This document shows positions 1 to 11,220 of a stretch of 64,000 bases of DNA, one piece after another. The DNA comes from Cynocephalus volans (taxonomy: Eukaryota; Chordata; Mammalia; Dermoptera; Cynocephalidae), in assembly GCF_027409185.1 (NCBI RefSeq), contig NC_084462.1:83128179-83192178 (forward strand), given 5' to 3'. The notes under the pieces are model-generated. The model searched no databases, was not told the origin of the DNA, and saw only the letters and a program-made list of their open reading frames with translations. How positions within the stretch are numbered: the first letter of the stretch is position 1; the number at the start of each line of letters is the position of its first letter. Made by a program: the position numbers and the translations under genes.

Positions 1-192
1 AACATCACAGCAGATGGACTCAGAGCAGCCTGAAGCAGGGAAGATGACTCCCCCTCCCCGTGTGACACTGCTCAAAACTTTGTGAAAAGTTCAGGTAAAC
101 ACTGGCCACAAAGACTGCAAAACACTGCGGTGCAGACCAGCTGGAGCGAGTTTTATACTCAGTTGAACATCTAGGCCACATTCCCTCAGAGC
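1..192. other. Unassigned intergenic DNA
   Basis: No coding frame or repeat that I can name. Confidence 0.5.
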
Positions 193-375
193 AGTGGAGC
201 TCTCAGAGCAGGGCCTCTGCAGTGGGACCTGGCTTCACATCTGTGTGTCCATTATTGCTATGTGACCTCGCACCTCCGTTTCCTCATCTCTAGTAATAGA
301 GATGCCCTATAGAATTGTTGTAAGGATGGAATGAGATTATTTACAAGACATGCTTAGCACTCTGCTGGCACGATT
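193..375 (+). repeat. MIR SINE, sense, diverged
   Basis: The order of MIR core motifs is kept: a gtgacct block, a cctcatct block, a ttgtaaggatgga-like block and a cttagcac...ctggca end. It is heavily mutated, as expected for a mammal-wide MIR. Confidence 0.75.
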
Positions 376-627
376 CAAGCATTCGACACATATGTCCCTG
401 AGAATTTTATGTTCTTAGTTATGCTGTTATCCTGCTCCCCATGGTGTTTCCAAACTCTCCATCTCTAACTCTCTCCCCTCAGGCTAAAACCACACCTTGG
501 TCTCGCATATTAAAAAAGCAAAACCAAACTAACCTTCCCTCAGTGTATTTGTGGAACCACTTCCTAGTTCTCCTCATGGCACCTCCAATCTTCTTGAAAG
601 AGGACTCAGAGGCTGCCATTTCCAAAG

Positions 628-728
628 AGTAGGGACCTTGTGTGGTTTGCACATTTCTGAATCCCCAGCGTCTAGCCTAGTGCCTGGCATATACTGGGCA
701 CTAAAATATGTGCTGAATAAGTGAGTGG
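628..728 (+). repeat. L2 3' end, sense
   Basis: It matches the classic L2 tail: an 'agggacc' block, 'ccccagcgtctag', 'cagtgcctggcat', then 'tgctgaataagtgagtgg'. Confidence 0.75.
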
Positions 729-1059
729 ATGTTTCCATTTCCTCATTATACTTTCCTAATTTATGTCCTAGTGTCTGCTCTCTCCATTCTTCTAAAACTT
801 TTCGTTCCAAAATGACCTCTGACTTGACTGCCAAAGCTGAGAGTTGTCTCTCCATCTTTTCCCAGATCTCTATTTCATCAATGAAGTTCTTTAAAACAGG
901 ATCCCACTTTGCAGTATAAATACAAATGTACTCTGAGGGACACAGCCAAGGCTAGGTTCTCTAGTTGCTTAGTTATCTATTTAGTTAGCAGCATCCTTTG
1001 AAGTCTCCCGAGGTCACCTCTCTTTGATGGGGGTGAGTGGCATAAGACAGTGAACATCC

Positions 1060-1290
1060 CAGGAGGCACCTTCCCTGATCTCAACAGCTGGAAACAATCT
1101 CTCCCTCCTGGGGCATGCTTCACTAAGCTTTATCTGTGCTTCTCTAATGGAACTATTTCTCCCTGTTTTAAGTTACGGTTACTTATAACCACATCACCTA
1201 CCAGGTGTACGCCCTCTGAGGGCAGAAAGCAGGCTTTTTCTCATCCTCCCAACCTAGCCCAGCCTCTGGCAACGGGACATACAAATGGAC
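1060..1290 (+). repeat. L2 fragment, sense
   Basis: This is an L2 3' region: a 'ttccctgatct' block, then cysteine-tract-like pyrimidine text, 'ccctctgagggcag' and 'cctagcccagcctctggca'. A 93-codon open frame here is incidental. Confidence 0.6.
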
Positions 1291-1579
1291 CAACTGAAAG
1301 AACTACCATTGGGAAAAAGAGAAGGCCTTAGGTATCCATGGAGTCTCTGCCCAGGAGAGTTTTAGGACAGGCTCTTTCATTCATCTCAGACTTGGTAAAG
1401 CCCTGCAATGTACTAACCCTGGCCTAGATACAGTAGGAAGGATTAAATAACCCTTAGAGCACAGACCTGTCTTACAGTCTAATTTTGACAATCAGATACA
1501 TATGCAAAAAAGTTATAACAGCAATTGAAAAATACAAGAAACAAATCAGCAATTCAAAAATGTGAGAAAAAAACACATT

Positions 1580-4500
1580 TAAAAAAAATTGAAATTAGTT
1601 CATGTATTTTTCAAGCCATAATGGATTAAAACTAGATAGCAATAACAAATGAAACTCTGGAAACTATACAAATACATGGAAATTAAACAACATTCTCCTG
1701 AATGACATATGGGTCCAAGAAGAAATTAACAGGAAATTAAAAAATTTCTTGAAACTAATGAAAATAATGACACATCATACCAAAATCTGTGGGACACTGC
1801 AAAAGCAGTACTAAAAGGGAAGTTATTTGCAATAAACACCTACATCAGAAGAAAACAAAGATTGCAAATAAATAACCTAATGCACACCTCAAAGAACTAG
1901 AAAAACAAGAACAATCTAGCCCCAAAGTTAGTAGACAGGAAGAAATAATTAAGATCAGAGCAGAACTAAATGAAATAGAAACCCAAAAAATAATACAAAA
2001 GATCAATGAAACAAAAAGTTGATTTTTTGAGAAGATAAACAAAATAGACAAGCCACTAGCTAAGCTAACTAAAAAATGAAGAAAGAAGACACAAATAACA
2101 AAAATTAGAAATGAAAAAGGAGACATTACAACCAATCCCACAGAAATACAAAGAATCATCAGAGACAATTATAAACAACTATATGCCAACAAATTTGAAA
2201 ACCTAGAGGAAATGGAAAAACTTCTGGACACATACAAACTACCAAGACTGAACCAAGAAAACACAGAAAACCTGAGCAGACCAATAACAAGCAAAGAGAT
2301 TGAAGCTATAATCAGCAGTCTCCCAACAAAGAAAAGCCCAGGAACGGATGGCTTTACTGAAGAAGTCTACCAAAACTTTAAAAAATAATTGATACCAATT
2401 CTCTTCAAACTATTCCAAAAAATTGAAACAGAGGCCATTCTCTCAAATTCATTCTATGAGGCAAACATCACCCTAATACCAAAACCAGACAAAGATACAA
2501 CAAAACTACAGGCCAATATTTTTGATGAATATAGGTAGAAATATTTTTATTGCAATAAAATATTAGCAAATAGACTACAGCAACACATACATAAAATTAT
2601 ACACCGTGATCAAGTGGGGTTCATCCCAGGGATGAAAGGACAGTTCAACATATGCAAGTCAATAAATGTGATACATCACATTAACAAATTCAAACACAAA
2701 AACCACACAATTATCTCAATAGATGCAGAAAAAGCATTTGACAAAATTCAATATTACTTCATGATAAAGACTCTCAGCAAACTAGGTATAGAAGGAAAGT
2801 ATCTCAACTCCATTAAAGGCATATAAAAGAAACCCACCTCCAATAATGTTGAAATCTTTTCCCTTAAGAATAGGAAGAAGACAAGGATGCCCACTCTCAC
2901 CACTCCTACTTAACATAGTATTGGAAGTACTAGCCAGAGCAATCAGGGAAGAGAAAGAAATAAAGGGCATCCAGAGTGGAAAAGATGAAGTCAAACTGTC
3001 CCTGCTTGCAGATGACATGATCCTATCTATAGAGAAGCCTAAAGCCTCTACAAAAAAACCTCTTCGAATTCATAAGTGATTTCAGCAAAGTTGTAGAATA
3101 CAAAATCAACACCCTAAAAACAGCATTTCTATACTCCAATAATGAACTAGTAGAAAAAAATCAAGAAAGCAAGTCCATTTACAATAGTTACCAAAAAAAT
3201 AAAATACCTAGGAATAAAGTTAACCAAGGATGTGAAAGATCTCTATGATGAGAACCACAAGTCACTGTTGAAAGAAATTAAAGGGGACGCAAGAAGATGG
3301 AAAGATATTCCATGCTCTTGTATTGGAAGAATTAACGTTGTGAAAATGTCCATACTACACAAAGTGATCTACAGATTCAATGCAATCCCAATCAAAATAC
3401 CAATTCTTCACAGAAATGGAAAAAAGAATCCTAACGTTCATATGGAATAACAAAAGACCTCAACTAGCCCAAGCAATTGTGAGCAAAAAGAATAAAGACA
3501 AAGGTATAACACTACCTGTCTTAAAATTATACTACAAAGCTATAGTAAGCAAAACAGCATGGCACTGGCATAAAAACAGACACATGGACCAATGGAACAG
3601 AATAAAGAACCCAGAAATCAGCCCATATACCTACAGCCAACTGATCTTCAACAAAGACACTAAGAACATACACTGGGGGAAAGACTGCCTTTTCAATAAA
3701 TGGTGCTGGGAAAATTGGACATCCATATGTAGAAGAATGAAACTAGACCTGTACCTCTCACCATATGCCAAAATCAACTCACAATGAATTAAAGAATTAA
3801 AGGTACATCTTGAAACTATAAAACTCCTAAAAGAAAATATGGGGAAGGGCCAGCCCATGGCTAACTTGGGAGAATGTGGTGCTGATAACACCAAGGCCAT
3901 GGCTTCGGACCCCTATATAGGGATGGTCAGTTAGCTCACTTGGGAGAGCATAGTGCTGACAACACCAAGTCAAGGGTTAAGATCCCCTTACTGGTCATCT
4001 TTTAAAAAAAGGAAAAAGAAAAAGAAAACATAGGGGAAACTCTTCAGGAAGTAGGATTGGGCATAGACTTTATGAGTATGACCTCAAAAGCACAGACAAC
4101 AAAAGGAAAAATAAACAAATGAGATTATATCAAACTAAAAAGCTTCTGCACAGCTAAAGAAACAACAGAACGAAAAGACAACCAACAGAGAAGAAAATAT
4201 ATTTGCAAAATATGCATCTGACTAAAAATTAATATCCAGAATATACAAGGAACTCAAATAAAAGTTTTAAAAAACAAGTAAGTTGATTAAAAAATGGGCA
4301 AAGGACCTGAATAGGCATTTCTCAAAGGAAGATATACGAATGGCCAACAGACACATGAAAAAATGCTCAGAAACACTCAGCATCCAGGAAATGCAAATCA
4401 AAACCATACTGAGATATCATTTCACTCCAGATAGACTGGCTATTATCAAAAAGACAGAGAATAACAAATGCTGGTGAGAATGCGGAGAAAGAGGAACCCT

Positions 4501-5180
4501 CCTACACTGCTGGTGGGACTGTATAATGGTGCAGCCATTATGAAAAATGGTATGGAGGTTCCTCAGACAACCACAGATAGAGTTGCCATATGACTCAGGA
4601 ATCCCACTGATGGGTATACACCCAAAGGAATGGAAATCATCATGTCAAAGGGACACCTGCACTCCCATGTTTATTGCAGCTCTATTTATAATAGCCAAGA
4701 GTGGGAACCAACTTAAATGCTCATCGTCAGATAAATGGATAAGGAAAGTGTGGTATATTTTATACAATGGAAAACTATTCTACCATAAAAAAGAATGAAA
4801 TTCTCCCATTCACAGCAACATGGATGAACTTAAGACAAAATTATATCAAGTGAAATAAGCCAGGCAAAGAAAGAGAAATACCACATGTCCTCACTTATAT
4901 GTGGGAGCTAATAAAAAAATAGATGAATGAATGAACAAAGAAAGAAAGAAAGGAGGAAAAGGGATGCAGCAATCACAATAATATATTGGACTTTTTGGAG
5001 GAGGGGAACAGAGCTGGGGTTGTGGTGGTGGGGGATAATGGAGAGGAGTTGCTGGGGGGCCATGAGGATCGATTGCATTGTGTAATGGTGGATGTGCTGA
5101 CTGTCCTGATTTGAACATCACATGTTACACACTGGTAATGATGTTCGATGTTGTATCCCAGAGATGTGTGCAATAAAATA
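1580..5180 (+). mobile_element. L1 retrotransposon, 5'-truncated, ORF2 broken
   Basis: This is the downstream part of L1 ORF2 with its 3'UTR, in sense orientation. Fragments of the reverse transcriptase can be read in several frames, including [12 protein letters not shown] near 2720-2755 and [12 protein letters not shown] near 2870-2905. The active-site segment reads LLADDM near 3007-3020, where most L1s have FADD. Stops and frameshifts break the frame throughout, so it is dead. The 3'UTR has a G-rich stretch at 4997-5063 and an AATAAA at 5172-5177, followed directly by a TA-rich tail. A SINE interrupts it at 3846-4018. Confidence 0.92.
3846..4018 (+). mobile_element. CYN-type dimeric tRNA SINE inside the L1
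   Basis: Two tandem tRNA-Ile-like units are visible. The first has 'gtggtgctgataacaccaagg' split by mutations, the second 'gtgctgacaacaccaag'. They are joined by 'cctatatagggatgg' and end in 'gatccccttactggtcatc'. Imperfect direct repeats flank it (aaaagaaaatatgggg about 3829-3844; aaaagaaaacatagggg about 4018-4034). The L1 reads on across the insertion, so the SINE came later. Confidence 0.85.
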
Positions 5181-5224
5181 TATATATATATATATACACA
5201 CATACATACATACATATATATAAA
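5176..5224. repeat. (TA)n/(CATA)n microsatellite
   Basis: This alternating TA tract runs into CATA units and sits where the L1 poly(A) tail would be. It probably grew from that tail. Confidence 0.85.
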
Positions 5225-5544
5225 AAGAAAATGTACAAAAAGAAAAAAAGCAAAAATGCAAGGAAAAAAAATGCAAGAAATACCATGAGCAATATGTGAG
5301 GAACAAACGTCTATTTAAATAATACTAAGTAGCAGCTATGTGCCAGCTGTGTGTTATAGGACTGAAAGGGCTGAGAGGAAAATTCCTGAGGTTGCAGTCA
5401 TGAGAGGTGGTTTCAAGAAGGGGATAGGGATTATACTGAACTCTTTTGATTATTCTGTTTAATTTACTACAGTACTGGGTAAGTACGTCCTAGCATTAAT
5501 TCCAGTCTACAGACTGCAGGCATTGGGCACTGCCCTCTTTAAAG
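5225..5544. other. A-rich then unassigned DNA
   Basis: A-rich sequence to about 5285, probably derived from the L1 tail, then sequence I cannot assign. Confidence 0.45.
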
Positions 5545-5890
5545 CCCAGATGGTTCCAGTGCAGCAGAGTGATTAAGAGTGAAAGCTCCAGGTCAGCAAG
5601 ATGTGAGTTTGAGTCCTGACTTTATCTCTTCAGCTTTGGCAGTTCACTTCAGACCTAAATTCTAGCACTGTGAAAGAGAAATCATGATACCTACCTCTTA
5701 GGTGTTATGCAAATACTTGTAGAGTACCTACTATGTGTGAGAAACTGTTCTGGATGTTAGGGATACAGCAGTGAACCAAATAGCCATGTTAATTGCCTTC
5801 GTGGACCATGAAGAATGAGACACATGCAAACTGCTCAGCATAATGCATAGCTCGCAGCAATCACTCCATAAATAGCCATCGTGGTTATTC
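5545..5890 (+). repeat. MIR, sense, split by an L2 fragment
   Basis: MIR text (gtgattaagagtgaaagctc ... gatacctacctcttaggtgtta) occupies 5545-5712. An antisense L2 3' end (tacctactatgtg ... ggatacagcagtgaac) occupies about 5713-5822. MIR-like 3' text resumes to about 5890. Confidence 0.6.
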
Positions 5891-6245
5891 CAAGTATCTG
5901 CTGAGGCTGAGTTCGTACTAACCAAGCCCAGTTTAATTTCTACCCACTTTGGGAGCCTCCCTACCCTCGCTGCACTGTCACTGCCTCGTCTATAGTCAGG
6001 AATTTTTCCCTATACACACAACAGATGCCTAATCACAAGCGGTCTTATGAGTTTATTGTCTCTCAGCTTGATCTGGTGTGTGGTGAGCCTGGGGAAGAGG
6101 AACCTCTATGAAGGGGGAGGGGTAGGATGGTCTAGCTCAGGAAGAGGGCCAAATCTCAGCTGGCCCTAGACAGAATGGGACACTCGGACTCCTTTCTAAA
6201 TAAACCCAGTCTCCAGGCCCGACGTGGCCTGGACTTGCATCCAAC
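5891..6245. other. Unassigned intergenic DNA
   Basis: No repeat or gene that I can name. Confidence 0.4.
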
Positions 6246-6308
6246 AGCCACAGCAGTGGTCTGACCCCACACCAGGTAGCCACAGTAGCAGTCTGACCCC
6301 ACACCAGG
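6246..6308. repeat. Two-copy tandem duplication, 32 bp unit
   Basis: The phrase 'agccacag...gtctgaccccacaccagg' occurs twice head to tail, at 6246-6276 and 6278-6308, with three to four differences between copies. Confidence 0.85.
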
Positions 6309-6958
6309 CTTTGGGAGGGGGATGAAGGACACCAAGCAGGGGCTGGCTGGCTGGCAGCCCATGGACACATGACCTCTCTGATCTGGCAGCTGCCATCCTG
6401 GGTAAGACAAGTTCAGTCCACTTTCTAGTATTTTCTGAATGTCTAAATGTCATGGTGCTCCTTTGCCACAGAAAATATTTCCAAAATGTAATCAGAACAA
6501 ATGCCAGTTGTAATGAAGTAAAGCCTCCCGTAGCAGTGGGATTCCACAGCTGAGCCCAGGAGGCGGCGAGGGTGCACTGCACCCCTGCCGCTTTCCGGGC
6601 TGCTCCTGGCTGGTTTGAAACACATATTGCCCACAGAGGGTGGGATTTACACTGCTGGCTCTCTGCAGGCTGCTTTTCTCACAGATCCCACTCCGTCTGC
6701 TTCCTGCAATGGGGCCAGGTGATCAGAAATACAAACTAGGATGGCTGTGCTCATTTGCAATCTGGTTTGTTTAAGGTCTGCTCTAGCTTTGTCTGAGGCA
6801 AAGTTCTCACATCTTCCAACAACTAGGTGATCTGACCTTCTATCCTGCCATGTTCAAGTTAAGGTGCTTCATTCTACACTCCATTGCTTGCCCCATTCAG
6901 CTCAAATCTTGGTCTGATTTTTCACAATAGGCTATGCTCAGTTGTAGCCAAATAGGGA
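6309..6958. other. Unassigned intergenic DNA
   Basis: Overlapping short open frames on the minus strand at 6137-6634 have no domain or conserved-looking start. I see no named repeat. Confidence 0.4.
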
Positions 6959-7300
6959 TCTATGGTCTGAATGTGTCCAACAAAATTTATGTGTTGAAAT
7001 TTAATGGCCAATGTAATAGTATTAAGAGGTGGGGTCTTTAGGAGGTGTTAGGAGGGTGGAGCCCTCCTGGATGGGATCAGTGCCCTTATAAAAGGGCTTA
7101 AGAGAGTGGGTTCATTCCTCTCCATCTCTTCCACCATGTGAGGACACAGCAACACGGTGCCACCTTTGAAGCAGGGAACATGCCCTCACATGACACTGAA
7201 TCTTTCCCAGCCACCAGACCTGCGAGAAAATAAATGTCTGTTCTTTATAAATTACCCAGTCTGTGGTATTTTGTTATACTAGCACAAATGGACTAAGACA
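6959..7300 (+). mobile_element. MLT1-type MaLR solo LTR
   Basis: The 5' part (tatggtctgaatgtgtcc) and the 3' part (aaataaatgtctgttctt, then 'tggtattttgttata' and 'gactaagaca') match MLT1 LTRs of the ERVL-MaLR group. No internal coding region is attached. Confidence 0.8.
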
Positions 7301-7729
7301 AAGGATATATAACATCCTCAGTTATACATGTAAAAAAAATCTGCATTGATAAAACTTTGGTCAATACCTGTGACTTAGGTATCCCAAGATGTCAATGTAA
7401 TGTGTTGAGAAGTACCTTATATCAAGAATGTCACTACATGGCATGCGGTCTTGTCACAGGACCTCTCAAGACCTGAGTTTTCTTCTTTCTAAAATGAAGA
7501 GTTGGTGTCCCTCCTATGATTTTAATGATTATTGATTTCTCCTCTAAAACAAATCTTTTATCAGCCCCTGGAACTCCAAGCTCACTGCCCCTACACCAAT
7601 CTTAACATCATTATCTTGTGCCTTTCATGCTAATGCAGGAACCTCTTCTCCAGCCTCCTAGACCCTAACCTCCTCTGCTCCCCCTCTGCCTGCCCCTCCC
7701 ACACCCAACTCATCCTGGATGAGACATTC
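7301..7729. other. Unassigned, perhaps a decayed MIR
   Basis: Around 7440-7540 there is weak MIR-like text (ctttctaaaatgaagagttgg). Nothing else is recognised. Confidence 0.3.
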
Positions 7730-7840
7730 AGACTTATTTATAAGAGCTTAAGCTCCATGGGGGGCAGGGATCCTGTCTATTTAGTTCACTGCTGTGTCAT
7801 CCAGTGTCTAGAATAATGTTTAGTGCCTCATGAGTATTTG
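7730..7840 (+). repeat. L2 3' end, left part
   Basis: The L2 tail (ggggcagggatcctg ... gtgtctagaataatgtttagtgcc ... gagtattt) is cut by an LTR at 7841. It appears to resume at 8351-8378 (gtactcaagatgtgttgaat). Confidence 0.7.
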
Positions 7841-8244
7841 TGATGGTTAATTTTATGTGTCAACTTGGCTAGGCTATGGAGCCTGATTGCTTGCTCATAC
7901 AACAAGCTAGATGTTGCTGTAAAGGTTTTTGGTTTTTTATATGAAATTAACATTTAAACTAGTAGACCGTGAGTAGAGCAGAATACCCCCTGTAATATGG
8001 GTGGGCCTCACCCAAGAGGTTGAAGTCCTTAAGAGAAAAAACTGAGATCTCCAGAAGAGGAAGAAATTCTGCCTCCAAATTGCCTTCCAACTCAAGACTG
8101 CAACATCAACTCTTGCCAGAACTTCTAGCCAGCTGGCCAGCCCTACAAATTTCAAACTTGCGAGTCCCCACAATCATATAAGCTAATTCCTTAAAATAAA
8201 TCTCAATTTCTCTCTCTCTCTCTCTTTCTCTTTCTCTGTCTCTG

Positions 8245-8277
<33 letters not shown>

Positions 8278-8350
8278 GTGTGTGTGTGTGTTTATGTGTG
8301 TGTGTGTATTCCTACTGGTTCTGTGTCTCTGGAGAGCCCTCACTAATACA
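7841..8350 (+). mobile_element. MLT2-type ERVL solo LTR
   Basis: It begins tgatggttaattttatgtg and 'caacttggctaggctatgg'. It ends with 'tctggagagccctcactaa' plus taca. Internal blocks such as 'gtgggcctcacccaagagg' and 'ccttaaaataaatctc' fit ERVL MLT2 LTRs. A microsatellite has expanded in its A/T-rich 3' part. Confidence 0.8.
8205..8308. repeat. (TC)n(TCTG)n(TG)n compound microsatellite
   Basis: About 100 bp of TC, then TCTG-type units, then TG units, within the MLT2 LTR. Confidence 0.95.
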
Positions 8351-8378
8351 GTACTCAAGATGTGTTGAATCTTACAAA

Positions 8379-8714
8379 AATGCTTTTATCCTATACAATA
8401 AAACAGCATGTTTCATGCTAAAAACCTCTCAGGCTATATTAGACTATGAAAATTCAGGAAATGGCAGCAGTGGGGGGAACCTATCCAACTTTGTCTAACC
8501 CAAGGACTGTTACACGTATTAACCATAAGACCCTTTCAAACTGGAACGTGTGCTAACATCCTCAGGGGCACTGGTGTTCCTTTGGAAAGCAGTGAGAGAT
8601 GGCTGGGTTGGGATTCAAATCCTGCTGCAGACAGGCAAGGCCCTTGAAGCCTCTTTGGTTTGTTTTGTTAAATCACCATCCCCCATATAGTAACCTCAAC
8701 AGACTGACATTCTT
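8379..8714. other. Unassigned intergenic DNA
   Basis: Possible MIR trace near 8590-8680, too weak to call. Confidence 0.35.
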
Positions 8715-9108
8715 AATAGCACTTTGCTATTTCCCACATCTGGGCCTTAGCTAATGCTTTTCCTTCTACATGGAATACCCTTTCCTGGCCATCATCTACT
8801 CCCATGTTTATAGTCCAGTCTCTATCCAATGAACACCTACTCATCTCTTAACACCTGGTCCAGATGTCCTTTTCCCAGAGAGCTTCCTGGAGACTCAGCC
8901 ACCCTCTCACCCCTGGGCTTCCATCCTGTGCCTGCGTAGCTCTTTGGACATCCCTCTATCATCACACTTGTCCAGCTGGGTTGTAGTTATTTGCTTATAT
9001 GTCTATCTCTTCTACCAGTCTGAGACCACACAGGGCAGGAATTGGCTAATTCATCATTATAAACCCGTGGCTACACTTTTTTTAAATGAATGAATAAATG
9101 AATGGATA
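8715..9108 (+). repeat. L2 3' region, sense
   Basis: A long L2 match: 'ccttctacatggaata', 'cttcctggagactcagcc', 'tctgagaccacacagggcag' and a (GAATGAAT)-type end (gaatgaataaatgaatgg). Confidence 0.85.
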
Positions 9109-9120
9109 TTCCTTAGTTCA

Positions 9121-9311
9121 AAACTTCCAAAGTTTCTCTGGGCCGAGCCCGTGGCACACTCGGGAGAGTGCGGCGCTGGGAGCGCGGCGACGCTGCCACC
9201 GCGGGTTCGGATCCTATATAGGACTGGCCGGTGCACTCACTGGCTGAGTGCGGGTCACGAAAAAGACAAAAAAAAAAAAAAAAAAAAAAAAAAAACTTCC
9301 AAAGTTTCTCT
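9121..9311 (+). mobile_element. CYN-related GC-rich tRNA SINE with perfect 19 bp TSD
   Basis: The body, about 9140-9262, starts gggccgagcccgtggc. It carries 'gggttcggatcctatata' and a second half with 'cactcactggctgagtg', then 'gtcacgaaaaagac' and about 30 A. The duplicated target aaacttccaaagtttctct occurs exactly at 9121-9139 and 9293-9311. An unmutated TSD and long A tail point to a young insertion. Confidence 0.92.
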
Positions 9312-9470
9312 AAGATTCAACAGAGCATTTGACCTTCTCCAGCTGTTAACACCCTTCATAAAAGAGCATGCGGTGTCCACTCCCATCAGCATCCCAGGGA
9401 CAGTGCATGATCACACCTGGAGCCATCCGTTTGTTAGGACAACTTTCTGAAAGGAAAACATGGTCCTGTC

Positions 9471-9492
9471 TTTTTTTTTTTTTTTTTTTTTT
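9471..9492. repeat. Poly(T) tract
   Basis: 22 consecutive T with no recognisable element attached. Confidence 0.95.
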
Positions 9493-10139
9493 CATATTTG
9501 TCCAATCACGAGGTTGTTGATGAGGATCCCACAGAATAATAAAGATGAATACTTGGCGGAAAGTATAGATGACAGACCCCCTTTTGGAAGGGGGAGTCTG
9601 TGGGCTGGGTCCCTTTTGTGACAGATGAAAGATGGTCTGAGGATCCCCAGACAGGAAATCTGTACCACCCACCCCCACCCTCCGGTTCTCCCTATGACTG
9701 AAGCCAGCGTCTCCAGATGCCCTGCAGCTCCAGTCAGCTGTCTCTGGTCCCAACAAGAGATCCCACAACCTGCTGAAATTCTTCAGAGGTAATTTTTCTT
9801 CTACAAGCTCCTTTCCAAAAGTTAGAAGGGTGAGTGAAGCTATTCACCTCTTACACCTTAATGTGAATTATCATAAACTTTGTCCTTCTCTCAATTAAAG
9901 TTTGAGGGAAGGGGATTTGATGGGGGTTACTCAGGCTATTTGCCATTCTGACTTATGACAGCCTACTAAAAAGGGGTGGGAACCAGCCCTTCCAAGCAAA
10001 TGGATATATTTATTTTTACCTGGAATTTCCTTGACGGTCTCATAGTGCATCCACTGTAGCCACTCTGTGGCCTCTGAACATGATTTTTATAGAGGAGGCC
10101 TCCATTTGCTGCTGTTGAATGATTGGCCAGGTAACAGGG
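9493..10139. other. Unassigned intergenic DNA
   Basis: No gene or nameable repeat. A minus-strand frame at 9346-9768 runs through the poly(T) tract and is not credible as a gene. Confidence 0.4.
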
Positions 10140-10325
10140 TGTGGTACAGGTGTGAGCTCTGCCACTTACCAGCTCTATGATCTCAGGCAAGCCACATAAA
10201 CCCAGTTTCCTTATCTATAAAATGAAATGACAAGAAACATGCTGCTTCACAGAGCTGTGAGATCAAGGCAGGTTAATGAAAGTGCTCAGTACACTGCCTG
10301 GTCCACAGTGAGCTTTATGTGTTAG
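10140..10325 (+). repeat. MIR SINE, sense
   Basis: gagctctgccacttaccagc, then 'aggcaagccac', 'tttccttatctataaaatg' and 'cagtacactgcctggtcc' follow MIR order closely. Confidence 0.85.
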
Positions 10326-10454
10326 CCTTTATTCTCTGTCCTCTGCTACAACACCAGACATCTGGAAGACCCAGGTCTCCACTATCTGATGTTGACTTAA
10401 GAGGACGAAGACATTTTGGAACAATGGAGGACACTTTGGAGAGACATCCTCAGA

Positions 10455-11220
10455 GTGTTCCATTTATTCATTTCTCCATTAATTTGGCATTCACCGAGAG
10501 AGATGCTACTGTGTACAACCAGGCCAGCCAGACGGACGTCAGATAGACATCACCTGGACCTCAAGGGCCCTAAGATCTAGAGGGAAACAAGTACACAAAC
10601 AAATCACAAATTAGGCAGAGCTTATGAAGGAGTGTATTAGTCCGTTTTGTGTTGCTATAACAGAATACCTGAGACTGGGTAATTTATAAAGAACAGAGGT
10701 TTATTTGGCTTACGATTCTGGGACAGCTACATCTGGCATGTGCCTCAGGCTGCTTCTGCTCAAGACGGAAAATGGCAGGGAGCCGGAGGGTATGAGCATA
10801 GAGAAAGAGAGAGAGAGATTGAGGGATTCACTCTCTTTCTAAAGCCCTCAGAACCAGGCCCCTGACCACCGTTTTTAATCCATTCACTAGGCATGGTTCT
10901 CAGAATCTAATCACCTCTTCAGGGCTCCACCTCTCAATTACCATAATAGGATTTCCCACCCTCTTAACAGTCACAGTGGAGGCCAAGTTTCTAATACATA
11001 AAACTTGGGAACACAATTCAAGCTTCAGTGAGTTTTGGGGGGACATAATTCAATCCACTACAAGGAGGCAAGGGATCAAAGAAGAAAATGAGAGGGGTAG
11101 AGGAGTGACTTCATGTACATGCCCCAGGAAGGAGATGAATGCAAGCTGAGAGCTGGGAACGAGTATAAGCAGGGGTGCTGGGTGTCAAAGAGCCGGTGGA
11201 AGGACAGGAGACACAAAATT
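10455..11220 (-). repeat. L2, antisense, split by an LTR
   Basis: Antisense L2 text before 10628 (tattcatttctccatt ... gatgctactgtgtac ... acctcaagggccctaagatc) and after 11068 (gcaagggatcaaagaag ...). The 10633-11062 LTR sits in the middle. Confidence 0.55.
10633..11062 (-). mobile_element. THE1/MST/MLT1-type MaLR solo LTR, antisense
   Basis: It starts tgtattagtccgttttgtg, with 'gagactgggtaatttataaa', and ends 'cataattcaatccactaca'. These are the reverse complement of a MaLR LTR. The 5 bp target duplication AGGAG is exact at 10628-10632 and 11063-11067, so both ends are intact. Confidence 0.88.

Noticed and set aside
1845..2168. 107-codon hydrophobic minus-strand frame resembling a membrane protein
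   Set aside because: It is the antisense of L1 ORF2; the A-rich sense strand gives Phe/Leu/Ile-rich antisense text.
2614..3787. Several plus-strand frames with reverse-transcriptase text
   Set aside because: Broken L1 ORF2, annotated as part of the mobile element, not as host genes.
5176..5224. TATA-box promoter
   Set aside because: The TA run follows the L1 poly(A) signal and is a tail-derived microsatellite, with no gene downstream.
9151..9450. 99-codon frame, and similar frames at 28427-28717, 49928-50182, 53826-54166
   Set aside because: They are tRNA-SINE bodies and A tails read through; the shared 'GSAATLPPRVRILYRT' text is the SINE in one frame.
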